A DNA stretch of 64,000 nucleotides from Hymenolepis diminuta (lineage: Eukaryota > Platyhelminthes > Cestoda > Cyclophyllidea > Hymenolepididae). Position 1 is the stretch's first letter. Every line of letters starts with the position of its first letter. The notes beneath the pieces were generated by a model that made no database searches, was not told the DNA's origin, and saw only the letters and a list, made by a program, of their open reading frames with translations. The position numbers were made by a program, and so were the translations under genes. Location of the stretch: positions 3,976,383-4,040,382 of the forward strand of contig CAADRB010000005.1 of assembly GCA_900708905.1 (NCBI GenBank), read 5' to 3'. This document shows, one piece after another, positions 53,001 through 64,000 of the stretch.

Positions 53001-56000
53001 CGGAACTTAAAGAAAACGATAACTTTACCTGCGAAGAGAAACCCGACAAAATTGAATTTTATAAAATAAATGGCGATAAAGTTTGTTACTTTTCCGCTTT
53101 TTCACTTACCGCCTCAGAAATTGGCACCTTTTTGACGAATCTAGGAGATGAAGGTGGTGTTGGTAGCTCGAGGGGTTGAGAAAGGATTTCTGCTATTTCA
53201 CCAGCGAATGGCTTCAAGCAGTCCGGCAAATTATTAGTAATAGATGAATTTGACGATTTCGAAGATTGACTCGAGGTTTTATCGGATGCCTAAAAGGTGA
53301 TGCTGTGTTTATCAATGAGTTCATATCCTTCATTTCGCACTTTAGAAATAATTAATTTTGCAACTCTTAGCATTTTTAATCGAGATTAAATATCTTTCTC
53401 GTTAACAGTATCTTGGGTGAGCACAGCTTATTAGGCTCTGCTGTGTAAGTTGATTAATGTTATTTACGATCAATCTGATCTCCCAGCCTCGGGAGGGGCG
53501 AGATCCACCGTCATGATTAAAAAAATGGCCAATAAGACAGGATCTTGCTTAGTAATTCAGGTGATGAATTTGGCAACATGAACTGTTCGAGTTCAAAATT
53601 CAAATGAGGAGTCTCTTAGGTACCTTGACGTTGCTCTCAGGATCATGACGATTATGAACTCTTTATCATTTATTGGACTAACTGCTTATGAATTTAATTT
53701 GATTTTTCACTGTGTATACTTTGCCTTATTGTGAGTTATCAAAGTAATATTTGATAAAAAAGACAGAGCGTACCACTTCCACTCCTTTAAGGGACTGAGT
53801 AGGTGAACATTTCTGAGGAGATAATTCAGTAACCGCTATTTCATCCTTTGTAGTATCTGGTTCACGCATTGGACCACCACCAAGGAGTCTGCAGCGATGA
53901 GACTAATAAAGATAACAATTTGCTTCATTAAAAAGCAAAAAAACTGAGTGAGCTCTGGTTTGTTTGAAATCCCTTTAATAGTCATACACCTGTGTATATT
54001 TTGCTATACTCAAAAGATATTCCCTTTCAATATTGAATAAATAAAACACATTTAGGTACTCTCTGTTCTTTTAACTTTGAGCAGATTGGAGCTGGCGGTT
54101 TAATTGCCCTGTAAGGTCTAGATATCCCAGGCGTCAACCTCAGGTATCTCAGTTAGCAGTATGAAGATATAATCAAGTAATGGGATATGTATCTATATAC
54201 TGATCGGAGGTACTGCAAGACCCGCTATTACCTAATTATTCTACTGCACGTATATGATAAACATAAAGTGAATTAACAAAATTCAAATCCTACTTGTATT
54301 GTTGGTCTTCCTTTTTTACCGCTGGATAATGAGGTTGAAGAATGCATTTTAGCTTGCACTCCATCAAAAGCTGGGTCTTTTACATCATCAGTATCTGATT
54401 GGACGGTGGGAGCACCAATTGGTTTTTTGAGACCTTTGACCTATTAAAGTAGACAATAAAATATAAATGATAAAGCGGATAAGTTGCAAACCTCCTAATT
54501 CCTATTCAAAGTGTTCATTCCTCGAATCCACATCAATGCGGAAAGTAAAAAATCAAACATCACAAACGACTAATCTAGTCCCACACAACCTAATCTCCAG
54601 ATAGAAGATCGGCGTCACTGCCAAAAACCATCAGTTAGCGAGATTCTAAATGAACGATTTCTTCTTGTTTGTGAGAAAAATATTACAGAAATACATATAA
54701 TCAATAGATCGGCTTTCAACAATACCATAGCGGGTGTTTGACATCAACCAACTTTAGGATCTTCGTAGGTTAATGTTAGGATTAATTTCTTACAGAGTCA
54801 TGACCTGTGAAGAATAAAATCACCAGAATCCTCTAATAAACCCCGAGACTAAGCTTCTTGATCTCTTACCCTGACCCTTCTATTAAACGATCACATATCA
54901 AGATGAACTAGCAAGAAAGTTTGCACAAAGTCATGAGTAAAGCAAATGTATCAAGGTGTTAAAGGGTGACTAAAGCTCTACAAATCAGAATTCCATCGGC
55001 GAGATTGACATTAAATTTAATGCGATCCTTTTAGAAAGACTTTTTGATTAAAGATAACAGCATATATCCTTCGGAGATTGAGTAAAGAGGAGTAAAATCT
55101 CGTGTCTCATGGAGTGACTCTCTCTAACCTTTCCTCAAATTATTTCCCAATTGCTACAAGCGTTGAAAAGCTAAAGCTTAACCGATTTTTCTCTGTTTCA
55201 CTTTAATGGTCTCAAATCTGTAGTTCACTTCACAATAGTCGTCTTTCAGTCCCCTCTTGATATAAATATTCACATAAGAACTTCTTAATCACCAGAGAGT
55301 CACATGCCTTAGTAAGACAAGCACAATACAACCAATACTAGCGGCCGTAATTTGTTTACAACGAAAAAAATCTCTAATCACAATTACTATAAAACACAAC
55401 CAACTTACTGGATGTGGTGTATCTTGGCGTTTTTCCCTGTACAGCGGACTTGCAGTTAATTTTTTACAACTATTACTGCCATCAACACTGCCATTGCTGA
55501 TTCCATTGCTGACTTTCTGTTCCATCGAGTTTTGTTGAACTGTCGGCTTTAAGACCAAAACAATAACCAAAGAGACCAAAGGCTTATAATCACGTCTTTC
55601 ATTATAGAGCAAGGATAACACACCCCATGTAAGCTGACCCTATGGCAAGTAATAGCAGAAGGTGCTTGGAGAAGAGAAAGAGATGTTTCTTCTTCATAAA
55701 CCGAAGGTGGATATTTTTCCTTCATTGAACTGATTTTATCAATTGTAGGTCTCTTATCAATTCTGTCTATCATGGATTGGTACTAAACGAGATCATAATG
55801 ATAAGTATACAACCATACAAATAATTGATTTCCTTCAGTTTGTGGTGATGTTGGTGGAGTCCGTTTATCTAACATTGCCTTGTCCTTTTCAACGCCATTT
55901 TCCACTGGTTTTGCTAGCGACTAAGAATTAAAAGAAAGCAAGTAATAAGAAGTAAAAAACGAATCAACGAGTCAATACCATGAAAGCTATTTACGTTTAC

Positions 56001-59000
56001 AGTAGGGACACTCCGATCAGATTTAGCATCTGAAGATAAGCCTCTCAACGATGATTTCGGGGAATTTTCTTTTGTGATATTTTCTGCTAATACTCCAGAA
56101 GAAGACTTGAAAGATAAGTAAAGGGAAAATTAAAGCAGAATTTTGCAAAGATTTTGTAATTTTAACATTTTACATACCTGTTTTACCCTTCTTTTGGAAC
56201 ATTCTTTGTCTAAATGCTGTAAAAGATAGATGAAAAATTAACCTGTTTCGTGGAAGTGAACGCAAGGATAACGAAACTCAAAAATACGCTTCCACTAATC
56301 GGAAAGATCGATCTAACTGATCTACCGGTTTTCTGCTTTCCTATCGTGCTTGTAAAAAGATTGTTATATTTTTTTGGTGGGCACTACTACTCATACTCAA
56401 TTGTTATGAGTAGCATAAATTACCGAGTGTAATATTTGGAAAGGACAAAGAAAGCGTTAGCGCCTTACGTAGTAGGCAAAAAAAAATAAATATTAATGAA
56501 GTAGAAAGATTGAAAAATTGATTTGTAACTTCAGTGGATCGTAGTTAGAAAGGAGTGAAGGTGGAAAGCAATAGTGCGGTAATGCGATAGGTCAGTAAGC
56601 AAATAGGTCGAGCAGTTAACAGTTAGCATGATACAAGGTCGCTGAAGACTACTATCCATTAATATAAGCAAAAATGCAAAATACCCCAGAGGTTTTATTA
56701 GGGAGTGTTCTTTCGTTCACTATTCCATTCGTTTTCGCTTTGAAATCTTCTAAGTTTTTGTGAAACTGACTCCACAATCTAGCCACTTCTTCACCCAACT
56801 TCTTGGCACGCATCGCAACTTGCGCATCAAGACGCTTCTTTTCCTCAGGTGACTTAAAAGAAATCTCAGGTTAGAAATGGAATCCTCAGGAGGATAACTA
56901 TAAGTAATGTTTCAATGCAATGCATACCTCATTTGATCGATCATTCTCGCTTGAATCAGAATCCTGAAACATCGATGAAAATTATGCACTGGCAAAAACA
57001 ATGAACAAACCTTTTCAGATTCCTCCGAGGCTAGAGGACTTGACGGTATTTTGGAAATATTTTCTTTTTGTATAGTGCATTCATTGCTGTTCGTATCTTT
57101 CTCCACCATTTCCACATTCTCCCCTTCCTTAGTTTGACATTTGATAGGATCTAGATTCTTTAAAATAAATGTAAAACATATAAATAATAGAATTTTGAAA
57201 AAAATAATTAAATAAAATTGAGAATTTTGAAAAACCCACTATTTCTGAATCCTTGCCGACAGAAGAATCCTGAAAAGAAGAAATTCAAAGGGACCTTTGT
57301 TAACTGCAAAACCTAGGATTTACTACAATTCTAGCTGCACATTTTTTTGCCTTTAAACGTTTAAAACGAGATTAATAAATTGATCACGTTCAAAATAACC
57401 AGCGTCCAACACAATTTCCACACTAAAAGCCTTTAAAATTAAGCTTTAATGGGACTTAATACTATCATTTCGTGAAAAAATGAGGCTCCAAAAGCTAAAT
57501 TACTAATCGGGTCTAAATGAAATCTCTTTATTTCATAGTTAATCTGATAGGATCCCGAAAAATATAGCTCAAGGCCACAGAGTCTATGCATTATCGAAGG
57601 ATGGGCAATTTTCGCAGGTGGCTTCAGCGTACATTGCCCCTCATCAATGTACGACGTACGCTGCTCCTTACAGCTTGATAGTTATTCTGGGAAAAAAGTG
57701 GCATCCGCTCAGCGGTAGGAGAAGCTTCAAAATTAACTCTACAAAGTCCATTCAATTAAAGTTGTCCTGAAAACTGAACAAACATCTTCTCCTAGATCTG
57801 AGCCAACTGTAGCCTAGTGGTAACTAGCGGGCACCTAGATCATTGCGATAAAAACTAAACTCTACATTACAACAAAATTTTTGAATTTTCATCAAATAGA
57901 CAACCAAATATTGAACATACACCAGAATATGTAGAGGAATCAAAGTTTAGCTCCAATGGGGGGTTATCTCCCAAACAAGCAGTATATGTCTCCCAAAATT
58001 TAGCCAATTCTTCGCGTTGGTTATAAGGACTTCTCGTCTCTTCTTGTTCCTTCAAAAAGGATTTTTCATTTAAATATCCAAATTAAGAAAAAATAACAAA
58101 ATAATATTTGTTTATTATAATAAACAAAACTTACTTCATCAGATTGATCTTTCTCACTTTCATCCTAAAATGAATGAAATAGAATCCGACGGTTGATCGT
58201 TACTTTTGTTTTAATGAATCAGAAATTTAAAATCAATATTCCAGTTTGGAACTTTTGTTGCCCGCATCTCATTAGCATCAATTTCTAAACAAATAGAGCA
58301 AAATTTCCAAGTCCATAAACACAATTGAGTAGCAAAGGAGTATTCGACAATAGCTCCTCTTAAACTTTGCATTCTTTCACTCCTCTTGTAAAACAGAATT
58401 AATCATTGTGGGCTATCAGTTACGCTTCTGAAAGGTCAAAAATGGGCATCAACTTCGTGACGTTTGACTTTGCTGACGAGCACGTTGATCACTGCATAAC
58501 ACACCTTCGATATAATAAATTAGAATTCAAGCAATCATATTTTGGCCAGGTTTAATTAATCATACATTAAAACAATAGTAATTCCCGGGCCGTCTTCGAT
58601 CAAGGGGAATGGTCATGGAGCCTCTAAAACGGAGAAACTCAAATCCTACCACTCACTTTATTAGCCAGACTTAACCATTGTGATTGCCCATTTCGCTCAC
58701 TAGACGTGCATCCATGGGTGTAGAACCCCCGGATTATAAATTCGCAGATGAGGGATGTGCAGAAGGAACACAACTAGTATACTTACTTACTTACTAATGC
58801 AAATTAATCAGCGTAATTTAACAACGAAAAAAGCGGGCATTACAAAACATACCCCAGAATAGTCTGACATCGTGGATGAATCGGTTTCTGTGTCAGATTC
58901 CGATTTGAGATCATCATTGTAATCAAAAGTACCAACTTCTTCTGAATTATCTTTAATTTTTTTATTTAAGTCCTTGTTTTTCTCTAACGTCACTTTTGAA

Positions 59001-60965
59001 TCGTTTGATGTATCATGAATCTTCCTCTAAAGTTTAAGGTACAACAAGGACTTTCAAATCATAAACAGAAATATAGGTAATGCAATAGAAACTTACCTTT
59101 TCAGGTAAATTTTCTTCATCTGATTCCTAAGTAATGACAAACATGACAATTACGATAAATATCCAATCTTCATTTGTAGTAACTTCTGTTTAATGCAATT
59201 ATCACAAACCTCAGAATTATTATCGGACGAATATTCAAAAGTTTTGATAGATTCAGTTGAATCTGATTTCGATTTGTTAGGATTAACATTATGTTTTTCG
59301 CTGGGTTCAATCTTCTCATTTGAGGCCTGTAAGTGAGGCCAATAGTTAAGTTTTGGTGCGCATGTATTATTAACATTGATGTTGGTGTCATTGTTTAATT
59401 TAGCCTAAAATGAGAAAAAAAATCATCCATTTGCAATAATAACCAAATAAAGAACTACCCTTATCCGTTTAGCCGTAGAAAATTCCAGAAATTGGGTATA
59501 TTCAAACTTCTGGTTCAGAGAAAAGGACCAGCAAATTCCAGGCCGTTAGGTTATCAAGAAACTAAGTGAGTTAGGGTTTAGATGAGCAGTGTCGAGAATT
59601 CATTCCCAGACATGAGGAATGAAAGACCAATAATGAACCACTTGAAATACAAGCGAGAACACGTGCTGCATAAAGAATTTTCGAGCAGCTTCGATTTGAG
59701 CGTAACGAAAACTTGAACGAAAGTAAGGACGGAATGTAATAAAACTTCTATGTTCATAAAAATGAGAGAAGAGAGGAACAAAACTGTTTTAAGATGCACT
59801 CGAACTTCCCTACCATATTTTTCCAAGACACTAAACTAAATACTTAGTTTCTCAATTAATACTTTCGATGTGATAAAATTAGAAAAAACGCGTAAAGTCA
59901 ACTCCAAGACAAACTGAGCAAGATGAAAAGGAGCAATCTCTCAAGGTTGAGATATCTAAACATTCATGTCTGAATCCTTTTAATTACAAATGCCTGTAGG
60001 TGTTCAATTTTAGCCCTTTCGGAAAACAAGTGCCACAATAATTAAAATCAGTCATTATTATGATAAATATTTTTACCTCCCCGTTAATTAAATTGCAATT
60101 TTCCTTTGAATTCACACTTTCCACTTCCACCAATGACTTTGAAGAAACTGGAGAAGCGTCTCTTCCATTGTCGGCTATCCCGGGCCTTTGTCGCTTGTAC
60201 ATACATATGCGCCTTACAGCAGGAAAGTCTGATTGAAGAGAATAAATAAAAGAACAAATTTACCTTGGAAAGGATCCGGCACCGCCGTATAAATTGCGTT
60301 GACAATATTCGTGAGGTCCTTAAAGGACATACCAGAGACAGAGACTGGAGAAACATTCAACGGAATTATTTGATTCCAATAATTATCAGGCTTCGCAATC
60401 ACAGGGCCATCGATTTTCTCAATGTTATCTCTAGAAGTTAAAGCGTAAATATTTCCAGGTGGTGGCCGAAGAAAACGGGCCTCTGTTCCGCGTTTAGTAT
60501 TTTCTATCGAAGCCAAAGAATATCCACTATTGGGCACGTCAACGATTGCATATTTTGACATCAAATCATTCCAAACACCAATAAAGCACCCCTTCTCTTT
60601 TAGAAAACAAATTCTTTCCTCAGGTTTTCTGTTCTTGGGCATTATTATCGCAGGAGTAGGGTCACTTTTGGTGGTCAGCTCATTGACAACATGCATGAAG
60701 AACATAAGCACATCATCTGGCACTATGACAGAGACAGTTACTTTGTCGAAACTTTCAAATTCATCGTTCATTTGAGATCTCATTTCTATAAAAAGTAATA
60801 AGCATAATTAAGTTTTAAATATTAAACGTACCCATTATCTTTTGATGTTTCTAGAATAGAAAAGTACAGTTTACACACAGGCGTAATAAGTGATGAGGGG
60901 TTAGGCAAATGATATAATATTACCTTAGCAAGGTAGTCAAATCCATTTAACTGACAGGATTTCAT
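50076..60965 (-). CDS. Giant cassette-exon gene, Ser/Asp/Glu-rich protein of unknown function
   Basis: Unrecognised protein of about 1176 residues. I can thread 35 exons in frame: 60965-60924, 60850-60832, 60785-60264, 60228-60077, 59404-59210, 59126-59097, 59026-58853, 58164-58135, 58049-57921, 57269-57240, 57157-57011, 56963-56928, 56852-56685, 56216-56178, 56105-55995, 55920-55819, 55782-55624, 55546-55409, 54440-54294, 53902-53774, 53289-53110, 53028-52984, 52904-52854, 52788-52753, 52679-52584, 52510-52418, 52340-52104, 51400-51358, 51196-51152, 50730-50680, 50597-50559, 50479-50432, 50364-50329, 50215-50197 and 50088-50076. The first 200 residues look globular (VTVSVIVPDDVLMFF, PTPAIIMPKN, PPPGNIYALTSRDN) and align with the neighbouring gene. 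The rest is hydrophilic and Ser/Asp/Glu-rich, with many S-[DE]-x-[DE] sites that casein kinase 2 could use. A basic segment near residues 1000-1080 (KQKHSKMLREMAKLS, SQKLARETVRKLG) precedes the C-terminus, VGRRYFG. No signal peptide or membrane helix is seen. Some exons may be missed, and alternative splicing is expected. Confidence 0.75.
57805..57845 (+). repeat. Possible tRNA/SINE head fragment
   Basis: TAGCCTAGTGGTAACTAGCGGG resembles a pol III A box with D-loop (TRGYNNARNNGG). No B box follows at the right distance. It lies in an intron of the cassette-exon gene. Confidence 0.25.
58621..58755 (-). mobile_element. SINE-like copy, intronic
   Basis: The minus strand contains a B-box-like GGGGGTTCTACACCC followed by AAATGGGCAATCACAATGG and TCTGGCTAATAAAGTGAG. 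This parallels the copy at 31995-32155. The A-box half is not recognisable, so this is a 5'-eroded copy. It lies in the intron between the YSG-ending exon at 58853 and the 10-codon exon at 58164. Confidence 0.45.
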
Positions 60966-63900
60966 TTTCTGAAAATTGAAACAAAATAACAAAATTAGAA
61001 AAGTAGATGGAAAATGGTACACAAAAAATTTGCCTCAAGACGAACCACCAAATGAAGCAAAAATAGTAAATGTAAAAAATCTGAATAATTTTCAAGTTTT
61101 ATAATCAAATTTGATTACGAATTTGATCCTAAGCGTATCTATTTCACCACTCAAAACTGATTAAAAATCTGTGGAGGAAATGAATTCAGCAATTTTTTGA
61201 CAAAATTTGCTAGATAAGATACAAAATTAGTGAATTTGAGTGGTTTATTACCACTTGAACTCAAGAAGAAATTTTTTTATTAAATAAGTAATTTAAAGCA
61301 AATGAACAATTTTGTTTGAAAGAGCTAAATTAATTTTTGCACCATTTCGTTATGTTATTCTAATAACTGTCACGTATTTGTGGAGAACTAACTAGTTGAT
61401 TTCTTATGGAAAAATGGTGTAGCGAATTTAGGCAAAATATTATTTACATTTGATTTTGCATTTACTATGAGCCTCAGGCTCCATTTTTGAAATGTAAAAG
61501 GTTTAGTTTTTTGCTACTTTCGAAGGTTCTTTTATTCAACAAGCAGGTTGTTATCGAAGATTCGGAAGTAGCAGAGGCTAGCAACCTCGCCAGTAAGTAC
61601 GAACCAACATGGGCGTAGAGTGGACAATGAGAACTTTGGACGTGAGATATACTTAACCACAGCCCAATGCTGAGAGAAAGAGAAGTGACCAATATGTCAA
61701 GGTGGTCACTACCACTCACTCCTGTAACCCATGATGTTTTGTGATTCACAATTCGTGCTTCCTTACTCGTATATCTATTCGAAGTTCATGCCTTCTGGAG
61801 TTCAGACCACCTTTCGAGGTCTCGGAAGAATCATACGTTTTTGGCATCCTGCGATTAAGACCAAACTTGAGTAAAAAATTAAGATTTTAAAGTTGAGATT
61901 ATATTATAATCATATAGTACTTGTTTAAACGTTTACGGTTTATATCCAGGACCTTATTCAAAATCACGAAACAACTAAACCGTTAAATTCTTTTTCTCTT
62001 TACACAAGAAAGGGAAAAAGTGAGTCTATTATGAAAATAGAGAACTTCTCTTCGGTCATTCTCTTTAAAATATAAACGTTCGGCCTAATGGACATTCTTT
62101 TGTTGGAGTTAGATAACAACCAGCGGTTTGCAGCTAACAAATTACGGCAACAACAACAGTCACCAATTCGTAGCTGTTTGAGTAAGAGCTGACAACAATT
62201 GTGAAGCAGAACACCAAGAGTTGAGTAGACCAAACATGTATTTAAGGAAGCCATAATGAGTGACAGAGAGAGGGAGAGAAAGAGGGAGAGCAGCGTGCTG
62301 AGGAAGAGAAAAGATGAACAGGACGTGTAGGAGTCCACCCTGACCAGTGTGTGTTGTAGTTGTCTGGATAGCAAGGAGTCACTTGGGTAAGGCCACGCCA
62401 GGGCATGAGCGCAGACGTGCCTTTTATGTGAAACGAGGCGGTGATAGAAAAGAGGGGAAATTGATGGACGCGTTTAGACATCTCAGACAGAGATTGTGCG
62501 TCATAGGGACATAAATGAGGTCGCTCCAACTTCTTGGGCGGAAAAACTGAGGTATTATCGTGGAGAATGCGAATAAAAGGTAATTCTGGAAAATGCATGG
62601 AGAGTTATCCTTTACTTTTCGTGAACCAATTCCAAATCGCTTAACGGTAAAAGAGAGCGTCCGTATTAGCTACGTTTTGCATAACATTTAAATGTTTTCG
62701 AATTGTAAAGAAATCAGAAGATTTGGCCTGATGAGAGGAATATCAAATGTGATCACTAATTTTTAATCAGAACATTACAGAACACATAATTCCATTAGCA
62801 ACCATTAAAACTAATTAAAATGATATCAGGTCTCTAGATACTACATTTGCGAACACTCCTTTACGGCTGATATAGAGAACCATTTTGAAAATTTGATTAT
62901 TAAACATACATTTTTATTAGACAGGGATATGAGAAATTCGAAATCTGCGTAAACATTTTCTGTTATATTCCCAAGTCCACAACATATCGATTGACGTGGG
63001 TTGAAGAAGGGTATTCAGGAGCCGCTCTCATGAGAAGTTCACATTCTGCCCCCATACTGGTGACCAGAATGAAACAGAACTGTTGGTTACATAAGTAAAT
63101 GAATGTGCATAGATGGACATTGGACTGGCCGTCTAATTTTTTGGGTTTACAGACCGTTGTACGATCACTCATAATTTCTTAAATTGTTTGGGGACTTCAT
63201 ATTAGAAACTTTACCCTTGAGTTTCGCTTGATCTCTCTTGACGGTGGTTGCATAGTCTGAGTAGTCACTTCTGGAATCACCAGCAATGCATACAAATAAT
63301 AGTTTGCTGGTAACCAGACATGCTTTTGAATATTCTAAGCGCCTGGAGATCCACTAAGGTAGTTACTTTCCTATGCTGAGTGAAATTCAAACAGAAGATG
63401 CCATGTCAATGAAGTGAAATATAAGTAATTGAAAATGCAACCGTCTTTCTCATAATTACCAACTACCAAATTTTATTTATTTTACTATACGGCCTTAAAA
63501 TTCTAGCTTTTGTTTGCAAACCTTATTTTTACAATATAAAAGTACGTTCATAATCTAATAAATCATGAACTCTGTTGATCTATTTAAGGTTAGATATCAT
63601 GAGATTTGTAGTTTGAACAGTCCTGAGCCATCAGTTACACAATTGTATTGAAAAAATAAAAAAAGAACATTCGAGAACTTTATCTCGCGGTTCTAAGAGC
63701 GACATTCCGATTATGTTACCTCGCATTGCAGTTCAGTTAATTCTAGAATAGTTTCGTCTACCTAATTCAGCGATTTTGCAATTTATGTCCCAGAAATAAC
63801 CTTATAATTACACATTTTCATTTAAAAATCAGTCTAGTCGACATGAACTGTAAAATAATCAAAACGAAGCGATCTATTTAATTTTGAAATTACCTTTCCA

Positions 63901-64000
63901 CTGTTGAATTCATTAATCAACCATTGGGAATAATATGAAGGATGAATCCCTTTTCTCCGAAATATTTTATCTTACACCATCTCTAATCATCACTAAATTT
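60966..64000. other. Right flank, no gene recognised
   Basis: Apart from the LTR-like copy at 62104-62614 I see no coding exon with family similarity. An open minus-strand frame at 62963-63172 (69 codons; includes CFILVTSMGAECELLMRAAP) has no clear splice context and stays unassigned. Confidence 0.4.
62104..62614 (-). mobile_element. LTR-like family B, copy 3
   Basis: About 511 bp. Minus strand starts near TAAAGGATAACTCTCC and ends TTGTTATCTAACTCCA. Shares with copies at 32808 and 38401 the ACCTTTTATTCGCATTCTC block, TTTATGTCCCTATGACGCA, CTTCCTCAGCACGCTGCTC and GCTGCAAACCGCTGGTTGTTA. No internal coding sequence. Confidence 0.6.

Noticed and set aside
61474..61749. 91-codon minus-strand open frame
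   Set aside because: No family resemblance, no splice signals, lies beyond the last supported gene start.
62000..62598. Two long minus-strand open frames with Ser/Leu runs
   Set aside because: They are translations of the LTR-like family B repeat, which also gives similar frames at 33045 and 38646.

Overview
This is a AT-rich eukaryotic nuclear window. All recognisable genes are split by GT-AG (and one GC-AG) introns, several introns are only 30 to 45 bp, and there are degenerate mariner/Tc1 transposons, solo-LTR-like repeats and tRNA-derived SINE copies. Very short introns next to long ones, microexons, and splice acceptors sitting directly before start codons suggest a flatworm, most likely a parasitic cestode or trematode. 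That assignment is inference; no marker gene was compared.

Layout. 1-5600: gene-poor, with a dead mariner (757-2054) and a dead Tc1/mariner-like element (3192-4557). 5650-12555 (+): a Rolling stone-like multi-pass membrane protein with LTR fragments in its introns. 13254-13841 (-): a small Sm-fold protein, best guess LSM10. 14920-18749 (-): a PQ-loop lysosomal cationic amino-acid exporter (PQLC2/SLC66A1/LAAT-1 type), head-to-head with thymidylate synthase (19392-22839, +). 22840-29866: 7 kb without a recognisable gene but with repeats. 29867-30739 (+): UBE2Z-type E2 enzyme. 30740-36401: repeats, a SINE and a second Tc1-like copy. 36402-43230 (-): GPI transamidase subunit PIGT, with repeats in its 3.4 kb last intron. 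43452-43784 (+): ATG12, 221 bp from PIGT head-to-head, closely followed by a MAD2L2/REV7-like HORMA gene (to 45879). 46095-48273 and 50076-60965 (both -): two adjacent genes of unknown function that share a paralogous domain. 60966-64000: repeats only.

The most unusual object is the 50076-60965 gene. I could thread 35 exons with intact reading frame through it (about 1176 residues). After a globular N-terminal part it is an array of small cassette exons: 23 consecutive exons are phase 0-0, followed by 5 exons that are phase 1-1. Many are 10-12 codon Ser/Asp/Glu-rich pieces that look like duplicated copies of one another, and two exons are 19 bp. Almost any exon could be skipped without a frameshift, so the gene looks built for combinatorial splicing.

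The recognisable genes are mostly housekeeping (dTMP synthesis, GPI anchoring, ubiquitin-like conjugation, autophagy, lysosomal amino-acid export, translesion synthesis/checkpoint) and do not form one pathway. Exon coordinates below were read by eye from splice sites, frame continuity and family conservation; no transcript data were available.
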